From assembly GCF_964355755.1 (NCBI RefSeq), contig NC_092679.1, positions 21,731,432 through 21,795,431 on the forward strand: 64,000 nucleotides of DNA, given 5' to 3'. The notes under the pieces are model-generated. The model worked only from the letters and a program-made list of their open reading frames with translations, had not been told where the DNA came from and did no database searches. Source of the DNA: Antedon mediterranea (Eukaryota; Echinodermata; Crinoidea; Comatulida; Antedonidae). Below, one piece after another: positions 12,191-23,700 of the stretch. The stretch's first letter is position 1. The number at the start of each line of letters is the position of its first letter. A program made the translations under genes and the position numbers.

Positions 12191-12355
12191 AAGCGCTGTC
12201 TACACTATCAAACTAGATTGACAAAAAAAAATGTGATGTGCCCAAATATTGTAGTGATATGCTCAAATATGGTACTGATATGACATCATCATGTCCATAT
12301 ATGGGCACATCACATTTTTTTTGTCACATAAAGTTTGATAGTGTAGACAGAGCTT
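12191..12355. mobile_element. Palindromic MITE (GATGTGCCC family), copy 5
   Basis: A complete copy with arms CTGTCTACACTATCAAACTA and AGTTTGATAGTGTAGACAGA. Internal GATGTGCCCAAATATTGTAG and CCATATATGGGCACATCAC are clear. Length is about 165 bp. Confidence 0.88.
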
Positions 12356-12914
12356 GATGCTGTTTGAGTGGTCTTCACAAGGTGTCTAGATAATTCACCT
12401 AGATAATCTATATGCCACCATAAGAGATCTTTTTTCTGCAGTTACTGCATTAACTACAATTTTAACTGCAATAATTAACATATGCATTTAGTTTGTTTCA
12501 ATGTAGATGTTTATCAGTGAGTCAATTTATTTAAACAGTGTGTATGACAACCCCAAACAAAAACAGTAAACAATATTTGGTTACTGCAACAACTGCAGTA
12601 GCATATTTGACAATGAAATGTTCTCTAAGTTTATGAATTTTTTGGATCAAGGTGCAGAAAAAAATAATATGGTAATATGTTACCACTGCAGAATATTGAT
12701 TGACAAAAAAAAGATGAAATCAAATTTTAATATACATAATACATTCATTTTTAATCTTTTTTATAATGCTATAAAATAAGATTAAAAATGATCGTATTAT
12801 ATTAAAATATGATTTCATCTAACATATTTATTTTTCTAATCTTGGTTGTTTTTTTTTCCTTATTCTAGTATCATATCACATTTTTTTTTTATTATGGCTT
12901 AATTATGTGCCTAA

Positions 12915-13737
12915 GGGCCTGTTTCTGCTGTAACTGCTCAAAATACGGTATAAAAATACGGTATAAAATACGGTATTTTTTATACCGTATTTTTTAGTAC
13001 CCCGTTTCTGCTAACAATACTTCTTGGGTGGTCGTGTTAAATTTCATCTTTTATACCCAAATTGCCATTCATTTATTTGATCGATAATTAAAAGTTGTAA
13101 TAAAGGAAATTTTACGTCTCACTTTCAACAGCCTAGCCCTAGTGATAGAGATGTTGTGAGAGCACAGAAAACATCGTAATGGGGACAATTAATTCGTTCC
13201 CTCCCCGAGTTATTGTATTTTGCAATGTTGTACTGCTTTCGCAGGCTCTTCAGCTTTGAGTTTACTTGCTTTGGAGACAAGTTTATTCCATACTCCTGCT
13301 TTATTTTTTTAGAAATGTCTTTATAAATGTGGTTGTCCCTTTTATTACCTTTTAGTTGGTCAGACATTTTAGCTTCCCCACACACATTTATTTAGTAAAA
13401 CTGTGACGTCTTCGCTCCACATTTTCGCCGAATATATCTATACATGTGTGTAAAGCAGCTAACAGCGACAGAAAATAAAAACACGAATGGTGACCTTTTG
13501 TCATGTAAAAAAAAAATATGGTATTTTTTATTGGCAGCAGAAACGGGTACAAAAAATACGGTATAAATTTGTAAATACCGTATTTTATCCACAAATTTTG
13601 TGGGGAAAATACGGTATACAAAATACGGTATATTTTTTATGAGCGCAGTTTCTGCTGCCAAAAATATACCGTATATATACGGTATTAAAAAAATACCGTA
13701 TAATATACGGTATTTAGTTGGCAGCAGAAACAGGGCC
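12915..13737. mobile_element. PIF/Harbinger-like DNA element retaining a Myb-like gene
   Basis: The ends are inverted copies: GGGCCTGTTTCTGCTG on the left and, read inward, GGCCCTGTTTCTGCTG on the right. TAA lies directly outside each end (12912-12914 and 13738-13740), matching the 3-bp target duplication of PIF/Harbinger transposons. Both subterminal regions are packed with TACCGTAT/ATACGGTA motifs (about four left, eight right). The 823-bp element has no transposase but holds a Myb/SANT-like reading frame on the minus strand. Confidence 0.7.
13125..13422 (-). pseudogene. Myb/SANT-like DNA-binding protein of a Harbinger element, frameshifted
   Basis: From an ATG at 13422-13420 the minus strand reads MWSEDVTVLLNKCVWGS and hits a stop. 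Shifting frame by one base near 13385 continues the domain as KMSDQLKGNKRDNHIYKDIS, then SPKQVNSKLKSLRKQYNIAK and INCPHYDVF, ending at 13125. The tryptophan at the start, the second-helix block and the CPxYD ending fit the Myb/SANT-like domain of PIF/Harbinger second proteins (family knowledge). About 100 residues with a single frameshift suggests recent loss. An error in the assembly is possible. Confidence 0.6.
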
Positions 13738-14672
13738 TAATACACAGCTGTATTTCTCTAGTATTAGGATTCTACAAAATTATGTTTTGGTTTTCATTAT
13801 ACATAAATTAACTTGATAGTTTTGTTGTATACCTATTCAAACACATACTCCTGTATTATTGTTTTAATATATTGAGTAGCCATTTTACAACTTCAATACT
13901 CATTTCAAGTAATATCTATTTATTAAAGTTACTGTGCATTATATTAAATGTAAGGAAGTCAAAATTACAATTTTCATTTCTATAGATTTTACGATTACAA
14001 CTTTGTATGTTTTTTTTTTTGTAACGAATGTCTTATACTTTCGATTTTCGAACCAATGACAAACTAATCCAGAAATTAAATTCATCCTTCCAGTCAATTA
14101 CTAGAAAATGTAATCTACGATTTGATTGGTCGACTGAAACGAAAGAAAACTGACATTTCGTTGATTCACTTTGATTTTTTTTTTAAAGAAAAAAGCCATC
14201 ATAATTATCTTAATACTACTACTCAAATGAGAGTTCCAGATTTCACTGCATGTATGTAAAGCTTGTCTGGGAATTACCGTAAATCCTATTTTTCTTATCA
14301 TAACCCTAGTCTGAAATTTGCTGTTTGTCCCTTTTACTTTTTATCATTTGAAATTATCTTTTAGATAAAACATTTTTGCTTTTTATGTATTGGTTAATTT
14401 CTAGAAAAACTGAATTTAGTAATATTCTATTTCTGAGTTTATAACGTTATCACTATTAATACAAATTACAGAATTTATTTAATCAATTTCTTATTTTTTA
14501 TTTTTTTCCTTTTACATTATTCTTCTCAGTTGCACAACGTTATTAGATTTCTGTTTTTATTTCAATAAAATCACAAAATTCTTTATATTAATCAGTTTTA
14601 AAATTTCTGAGAAATGGAATTTTCATACAAAAATCTTTTTCCATAGAATTTCATCAAATTTGATGTAGAATA

Positions 14673-14820
14673 CAGTTGAACCTCTATTGAGGGGACACCT
14701 TTGAGACATAACAAGTGTCAACTTCATAGAGTTGTGGTTGACCCTGGTGTTAAAACATGGATTTCTTCTTCATTGAAAAGTGTCCCCAAAATAGAGGTGT
14801 CCCAAAGGAGAGCTTCTATT
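14673..14820. mobile_element. GGGGACACC-family MITE (pogo/Tigger-like ends)
   Basis: Starts CAGTTGAACCTCTATTGAGG and has GTGTCCCCAAAATAGAGGTG near the far end in inverted orientation. A CAGT(T/A)GAACCTC terminus resembles pogo/Tigger transposon ends; the superfamily assignment is inference. Confidence 0.5.
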
Positions 14821-15086
14821 CTTTATGTTCATGACAATCATACAGTTGTAAATCAACAAACTGAATTATATTTTATCTGACAGACAAAGTGTGAAAATGT
14901 GATAAAAGATTGCTAAAACGGAAGCAATTTAAAATCACTTGAATTGCTCACGTTTCGTTATCAATAAATAGGCAGAAAATTAAATTTTAGCGTACAGGAC
15001 GTGCACGTATTACACACATTGTCGTACTTGTGACAACCTTCAATGTGTGTAGTCTTTTAGAAGCGCTTGCCAATTTATAATTGGAC

Positions 15087-15440
15087 AATATAGTAGAATC
15101 CATCCGTTGGGACACCCCTATTCAGGGACACCTCTATTAAGGGGACACTGTGAAAAGAATAATATATGTTTTTTACACTATGGGCAACCCCTATTCAATA
15201 AACATCTCTGTTGAGGGGACACTGAAAAGAATGAAAGGAAATACAGTATATGCTTTAACACTATTTAGACCAACTCTATTCAGGGGCATCCCTAATAAGG
15301 GGACACTTTTTCTTTTTCGAGTCGCAAAGACTCCTTTTAATTGGGGGGGGGGAGGGGCGTAGGGGGTTCAACTGTATAGATTTAACACTATCATGGCCAA
15401 CCCCTATTCAGTTGACAAACCTAAAGGGGACACTTTTGTC
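15087..15440. repeat. Cluster of GGGGACACC-family repeat units
   Basis: Four successive short units of the type AACCCCTATTCAGGGGACAC, each followed by an A-rich spacer and a TATACAG segment. Either a tandemly expanded MITE arm or several nested copies. A run of nine G lies near 15344. Confidence 0.5.
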
Positions 15441-15520
15441 ACGTGGGTCGTGCAGATGTCCCTTTAATGTTTATTTGTTTAGTTTTGTTAGTTTGAAGGG
15501 AAGAATTATGTTTTTTTATT

Positions 15521-16090
15521 GTCCATACTTGATACAAGTAACAAATAACTTTTTTATAATATTTAATCAATAATCAGCAAGGCTATTATCACTTTTGAAG
15601 CCAAAAAAAAAATAAAATCTTGTAATTTTAATTTTCCAATCTTGATACAAGTAACAAATAATTTTTTTATCAGATGTTTTAATCAATAATCACGAAGGCT
15701 ATTATCACTTTTAAAGCAAAAAAAAATGATCCCTTTTATTAATTAAATTAATCTACATGAATAAAATCTTGTAATTTAAATTTTTCAATCTTGATACAAG
15801 TAATTTTGTTATCAGATGTTTTAATCAATAATCACGAAGGCTATTATCACTTTTAAAGCAAAAAAAAAAATGTTCCCTTTTATTAATTAAATTAATCTAC
15901 ATGAATAAAATCTTGTAATTTAAATTTTTCAATCTTGATACAAGTAACAAATAATTTTTTTATAAGATTTTTTAATCAATAATCAGGAAAGCTATTATCA
16001 CTTTTAAAGCAAAAAAAAAAATGTCCCTTCTTTTATTAATTAGATTAATCTACACGAATTAAAATCTTGTAATTTCACGTTTCAACAATC
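15521..16090 (+). repeat. Tandem array of about 115-146-bp AT-rich units, four copies
   Basis: Each unit has CTTGATACAAGTAACAAATA, TTTAATCAATAATCACGAAG and CTATTATCACTTTTAAAGC followed by an A run. The copies differ by indels and the last is most diverged. Confidence 0.8.
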
Positions 16091-16094
16091 TTGT

Positions 16095-17700
16095 TCTTGC
16101 CAATTTTACTCAACACGTTTGAAATAACTTATGGCCAGTTCTTGAACTTTTTAAAATGTCGGAAACAGCCATAATTAAGTCGTTTTCAAGAAATGATTGT
16201 TTGGTAGTATGCCAGATATATTGTTTGTTTCTTTACAATTTATTTCTTTAATTTATTTTTATACTTCCGTCGAAACAAACAAACATAATGTCTTGTTGTT
16301 GAAATTTAAGACGATAAAATCAGAAATATGACAAACAAGAATGGTAATTTTTTTTTTTGTATAAATTAAATTGATTTATAAATTTCATTAAAAGAGTAAA
16401 AACCGAATAGAGAAAATCGTGATTTACAGTTTTATTTTGAAACCCTATTACAGTAGTATCCCCATTTTCCACTTTCTCTGGGAAAAAATTAGAAACAAAG
16501 TGTTTCTCAACCGATTTGTTTCATATGAGGTCTATATATCCACCAAATAAAAGTTCCAGCTCATCTGGCATGGGGAAAGCTGCCATTTTGGATTTTAAAA
16601 ATGGCGGCTATTGGTAAACAGTTTAATTAAAAACAACCATTCACCAGGGAACTCTATTATTGAACAGTTTCAGTTAAAAACAAGCAAGCACCTAACCTCC
16701 TCCCTTATGATTTTGGAACCGGAAGGAAACATACAATCCACGGGCATTGGGTGCAAATGGTGATGTACACACACTTAACTTTGTTTTTTTATGACTAATG
16801 AATTCTTCCCAATCTTTCACTTTTAATTTCCTACCTATTTTAGGATATGGTAAACTGTATGAAACAAATTAACCTATTAGAAACAGTTAATGTAAACTCT
16901 ACAAGCAGTTGCCCTTTCACTATTTCACTACCGTCATCGATCGAACAATGTTTGGTTCACCAATACAGGCTGTGGTCCCTAAACTAAGAACCAGTCCTTA
17001 AAAACTAGGAACCAATGACTTTTTAACATACAGTAGCTTTAAGTCAATTTAAAGACATGGGTACTTTACGTACAAAGAAAAAATACAAAAAAAAACAATA
17101 ATGAAAGATTGTATTGAAAAAACGGACGAAGACAAGATCCCAAAAGATGAAAATCTTGTGGCAGGATTGCCTTGACAAATTAATAATTTATATATATATG
17201 AGATATTGAGATATATATACAGTAAACTAAACATTGGTTTACTAAGCATTGGTTTGTAGAATATACTGTACATGTACTAGTACAGTATATATATATTCAA
17301 ACAATTATGAAATGTGTTCATTTAATATTTAAACAAGTACAGGATAATACATTGTGGTTAAAAATGTTGATGTAGTATAGTAAATTGGTGAATTGTAAAT
17401 TTGACAGTTTCATGCATTTTCTCAAAATCTGAATCCAAATTAGAATTCTTTTCCTGTTCATCTTGTATATTTCTTCTATATATGTTCTTCTATATATGTT
17501 TGATAAAAATAATACTGGGGTAATAATATGTACAACGCTTAGAGGTTTCACAATATTAGACGCTTTATAAATCCAGGATATTATTATTATTATCATATCA
17601 ATTGCATTTCAGTTGGGTGACAAAAAAAAAAAATTCAATCACAAAATGACAATTACGATTCTATTATGTAATGTTATTGTTGAGTTGACTTTTTGTTTTT
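16095..17700. other. Region upstream of the first recognised TALPID3 exon
   Basis: No exon could be assigned here although TALPID3 should have more 5' exons (the first recognised exon starts in phase 2). AT-rich sequence with TATATA stretches near 17190-17300. Confidence 0.4.
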
Positions 17701-17704
17701 TCAG

Positions 17705-20700
17705 ATCACAAGAAGTACCATTAATAATTCAGCCAAACGTGACAACAGACATGCAAGCCAGGGACATGATTAACGAACTCCACGAACTGAAGACTGAGAT
17801 GCAAACAGCGATACAGGTAGCATCCGTTGCTAGGTTACGATTTTGAGCTGAAAAGCTCTTAATACTAGGGATTTCTTACTTCAGTAACTTATTTAATCGA
17901 ATGTGTAAAAAATGAAGGATAATCACAGTGTGAATGTCAACGACTCTGATGTCTAAGCTTCGTTGCAAGTCGTGCTAAAGTTATTAAACCATACAGTAAT
18001 CTTATGTTAATGTTATGTCTTTGTGGGGGATATTTTATATGAATCAATCATATGTTGCACAGCTTACTAGATTAACAATATGTTTGCCACTCCACAGGAT
18101 ACTAGGAAGATTGAGTTGATTGGGCAGCAGAGATCACATGTCGGTGTGCGCAAATCCCCCGGTGGATCACTCCGAGAGGTACGTGTTCTGGCTACTGTGC
18201 GGCCAGCAATGTTGTTATATATTTCGTCATAATTTACATGTACTATGTTGTAGGCCTAGATTTTGACAACAATAAAACATCTACATATGATTGCTGTGAT
18301 TGGAAAACATAAACACTAGTTATTCGAATTAAGAATTCAAGATTTAACAGGGGTGGTCTCTGGATACTCCTTTCATTTGTAATATCATACAATTTTAGGT
18401 CTCCCAAAAGTATTTAAAAAATTCCCATCTTAAATTCTCAATTAATTTCAATATCTTGATTAAAACAAAACTGATTTTTAAAGACTAGAATCAATAGCGT
18501 TTTTTTAAACTAAATTCAAGATCAAATTTTTTTTAATTTTATTTATTTATTGGCAAAATAATATAGTTCTTTCAAAATATTAAAGCCATATACTTTTACT
18601 GAATAGTTGACCAATTGCAAGCGACAGTTTTGGTGATCCAACGTGTCGTAATACGGCATGCTTGCACTCAAGTGGGAATCAAGCTTTAGTTTCAAATGTT
18701 TTTCTGTCAGTTTAAAACTTTAATTCTTATATTTGTAGTAAGGTATAAGATTTATGAACTACTGATTGATTAAAAAATGTCATACAGTAGGTAATAATTT
18801 CTCAGAATTCAATGATCTGAACTTTACAGAATGTATACCACATCACTCAACCAGCTTATCCATTGTGTTGCTCTTGACACTTGTATAAGGCGTACAGAAG
18901 AGTTTAATTCTTTTTTCAAATGTTACTCCTGTATAACGCAACCAGACCCATCCATCAAAGTACATGTCTATTATTGTGTTACAGGCTGCTCGTAGACAGT
19001 ATGATAGATGGGAGAGGGCGCTAGATGGGCCAGCACCGTTGGAGAAATACTTGGTAGGTTTTGTAGTACTGTAGGTTTTTTTTGTGCATATATTTTTTTT
19101 CTTATATAACTAATAACGCTTACTATTGATATAGATAAGAATTTCATATTTTGAAACCAGTATTTCTTTACACAGCATCTGCACATATTTTTGTCTCAAA
19201 TCATTCATCTACTCGAAGGAGTTGTGTTAGCTGAGTGGTAGACAGTTGTGATACAGAAAGACCCTCACTCAATTCCCAAATAAATACTCCCCGTCCACCC
19301 ATCTGTAAATGAGTAGCTGCTTAAAAATACTAGGGAGGATAAGGCGGCGTAAATAGGAACTGGCCACCCTACCACAAATTTCTGATGCTTAGTACAATGG
19401 GCTCCTAATCACTCATTTCCCTACGTTAATGCTGGACTCACATTTACCCTTTGTCATTCATCTCACCTCCTAATCTACGTAGGAGTCGATTGGATTGTTA
19501 CTTCGTTATGAAGACTGATTTATAACTTAAAATATTTCCTCTTTCTATTTTATTGTTTTATTCACTTGGATATCACGTAGGCCTGTCTGGTTAATGTTTT
19601 GTATACAACATTCTCTATAAATAGCCAAAATGAAGGATGTCGTAAATAACGTTGCTTTATGCTGATCCTATTAAAACACGGAAATGAAACGCAAGAAGCA
19701 ATAAAAAATGTTTTACTTTCTTAAAGTTCGGTACCTTGTAAATGTTTTCTCATGTGTAGGAGAATTTTGGCTCAACTAAACAAGTATACTAATGTGGTAT
19801 TTCAATAACATAAATCCCCTGTTTGTTTATTCGTGTGTAGTAGGTCTTGTTATTAGGAATTGTTATGGTTAACAGTGCCAACTAGCTTTTGCCAAAAAGA
19901 TATTAAAAATGCATAAATCATTGAAATGACTCATGGTGGGCGCAGGCATTCGTTTATGCTGTCTCCAATCTTTATTGACGTTATGCATGATTGAATTTTG
20001 TTTTGCTTGAACCCACAACCCTGAGACAAGCAGGTAATTGTGATAACCACTATGATGTTCATTAAATTAATTGGACACAGAATAGTAAACATGCTTTTCC
20101 TATCATGTCGATATGTTGAACAAGAGCAGGATTGAACCAAAAACCCTGAGTGAGGCAGGCAATCAAGTAACCACCAGGCTACTGTGCCATTATTTTAACT
20201 TTATGTTTTCCAATTCATTTCAAACCATGTTTTTTTCTATCATTTTTTATTACACCTACAAGTTTGGAGCCAAGTCACGATTGAACCAGACTGGTACAAA
20301 GTAACCACCTAGCTACCGTGCCATTATTTTGAATTAATGAATGTTTTCATATTCATTTTAATCAAAACACCTAAAGGTTTATAACCACTAACTAAAGTTA
20401 GGGAACATGGCCAAGAACTTTCTCCAATATGATACAGTGCTGTTATTTTGACTTCATGAATGTTTTCCAATGAGATTCAATGCTGTTATTTTGACTTCGT
20501 GAATGTTTTCCTATTCATTTCATTCAAACCATGTTTGGAGCCAATCCAGGATTGAACCAAAGACCTGAGGCAGGCAGGCACTCAAGTTGAGCTACCTTTG
20601 ACTAGGGTGACTTAGTGACATTTGTCCTTGGATTCACCTTAACAGAGCAATCATGTACATCCTAATGTCATATCACCTATGGGTTAATTCTGTTTAGGTT

Positions 20701-23700
20701 ATTTTCAGAATTTATTGTCACTTTGATATCCTGGGAATGTCTGGTGACATTTAGCTACTTTGATGTGGCATTTCTGTATTTAACTATCATGGGATATGCT
20801 AATGATTTACTCAACATCTGCCAAGTTTACATACCCTGGGGATATGCAAATTACATTGCATGACATACCCACCTTACATTAGTATGTTGGCTGCCCTGGG
20901 AATGTCACATGACAGTTAAAGTTCTCTCTTATACCACTACTGGATTGCTTCCAGTATTTTGCTACCCTGGGGATATGGTAATTAGCTTGCATAGTATACA
21001 CAGCTAACATAGTATGTTGGCTGACCTGGGAATGTCACATGACAGGTTCTTTTTTACCACCACTGGATTGCTTCTAGTAGTTAGCTACCCTGGGGATATG
21101 GTAATTAGCTTTCATAGTATACACAGCTCACATAGTATGTTGGCTGACCTGGGAATGTCACATGACAGGTTCTTTTTTACCACCACTGGATTGCTTCTAG
21201 TATTTAGCTACCCTGGGGATATGGTAATTAGCTCACATAGTATGTTGGCTGACCTGGGAATGTCACATGACAGTTATAGTAGAGAGTGATATAGCGTAAG
21301 GAATGGTATTTGATATCAAGCTCTGTCTAGACTATCAAACTTTATGTGACAAAAAAATGTGATGTGCCCATATATGGATATGATGATGTCATATCACTAC
21401 CATATTTGAGTATATCACTACCATATTTCGGCACATCACACTTTTTTTGTCAAACTAGTTTGATAGTGTAGACAAACCTTCAGACTAGCATGGTTCTGAG
21501 CGGTATGGGTTTGAGAACTCTTTACCATATCACTTTTTTATTTAAACAAGATATTTAAACTCTTATTGTCTCGTCCGTCAGAAGGAACATAAAGCTGTTG
21601 GTACATTGTACAATAAAGAATTGGCATTTGAAAAGAGTAGAGGATCATGATGGTCCTCTTGAAGAAGTCTTGTACTTAAGAGGTCATCTAGTAAAAATAA
21701 GAAATCAATTTAAATATTTGTATTAAACCATCTTAAAATATACATCACGTAGGCCAAACTGCAACTAACCAATTAAATCATTTTTCTTAGTTACTCAGCC
21801 GTGACTAAGATTGGTTGAACGGGCCGAATGACTGATTCCTTGCGTCAAGGGGGCTACCGTTTCCTTATCTCTAACTGAAAATCGTCCCATGAGAGGATCG
21901 GGATCATTGGTAGATGACAAGTTGGTTGAGTTGTGGTTTTGTAGTAATCAATGAAACACACAACTCATGTAGTGGGGTATTAAGTGTATGAGGTTACATA
22001 AATGTGAGAGAAAAAAAACACTAAAGCCCTGTTTACACTATCAAACTAGTTTGACAAAAACAAGCGTGATGTGCTCAAATATGATAGTGATATGCTTAAA
22101 TATGGTAGTGATATGACATCATTGTGTCCATATATGGGCACATAACATTTTTTTGTCACATAAAGTTTGATAATGTAGACAGAGCTTTAAACTATTAGTC
22201 CAGACTTTTTAGATAGGAGATGGGGTGTAGGGATAAAAATTGCTAAAGTGCTGAAACGTAATAACCTAATGTTTTATCTTTTACATTTAAATGTTCGGAA
22301 ATTAGGTGGCCTTTGAATCCTCCAAAATATTCTAAATTCCTTGCATTAGATTTAGCAGGCAGATCTACATATAGTTTAACATTAAATTATGTTACTAACA
22401 TTCATAAATATTTATTTTTTATCCGTAGTAATCTTTGACCTAATAAATCAAGTTATTTTCGCATTTGTCGTACTCAATTATGCATTGTTTTTGCTACCTA
22501 GTTATTGGTTTATGAGAGTATAATAATGTATAAATACAGTACATTTAATATGCATTCAGATAATCTTAACATTTAAATTAACTTTAATCCGGCGTTCTAC
22601 TTTCAGTTTGAAATACTGTTGAGATTCACGTTCTAAAACTGCCAGTATTAGTTAAGCGTGTTTGATTGAAGGGAATCGAGAAATAATCTACAGTCCTAAG
22701 ATGTTTTTGTATTGAGTCAGTCACATAGATAAGAACAATATGTTTTAATACCTCACAGCCAACCTCTATTCAATGGACACCCCTATTAAAAAGACACTTT
22801 ATTAGATCCTCTAGCGCTACCCTCTGGATCTGATTTGATGTGGGTTTGTAAGAGCCTCAAAACTCTCCTCACCACCACCACATTTGTGTTGTACAATTCT
22901 GATAATGTTGACATCCTATCAGCTGAAGTAATTGTAAATAGGCTTAACTATCCTAACATTCCCTTAGTGGAAATCCCACCCCAGGACCCTGTAAAATCCC
23001 AGCTTTGGGCTTTTTCATTCAACAACATTTGTTCCACCAATTTGTTCAACAATAGTTTTTTTTTAATATTAAACTGAGACAACAATAATGTAGGCTTAGG
23101 TTAACTCGATAATCATATTAAGATGTGCCATGGTTCATTCATATTATACAATTTTACACAAACAAAGTTTATTTCTCTAGAGCTTTAAACTCTAAAAATA
23201 GCAGTCAACAGAACACAATGGTTGTGATTTGTATTAATAGAACATATGTTATTAGTAATGTAATGTTTTGGTGATGTCATAGGGTCATTGAATCATGATT
23301 CAGCTTGCAGGTCTGTAATGATGAATTTAATTTTTTTTAAATGGGTTCAAATCATGACCTACGACAATACACAGTCACCCACCTGCAATTGTATGCAAAT
23401 AAATCTATTCGAATACCATGTTGTAGTCTTTAATTCCTAAGCTCTGTCTACATTATCAAACTAGTTTGACAAAAAAGTGTGATGTGCCCAAATATGGTAA
23501 TGATATGACATCATCATGTCCATATATGGGCACATCACATTATTTTGTTGCATAAAGTTTGATTTGATATAGACAAAGATTTAATTATTCATTTATCGTT
23601 TTAGAAACAGAGAGATGAACATAAGAAAACACATGGCCCATCTGCACCAAGTCCAGTGCGGTACAATGATAATGATAATGTTATACCACCTTCGTGTGCT

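Noticed and set aside
22835-23077. 80-codon plus-strand frame in TALPID3 intron 3
   Set aside because: Part of it (VIVNRLNYPNIPLVEIPPQD) looks protein-like, but it has no matching splice sites in phase and no recognised homology; it may be an old retroposed fragment.
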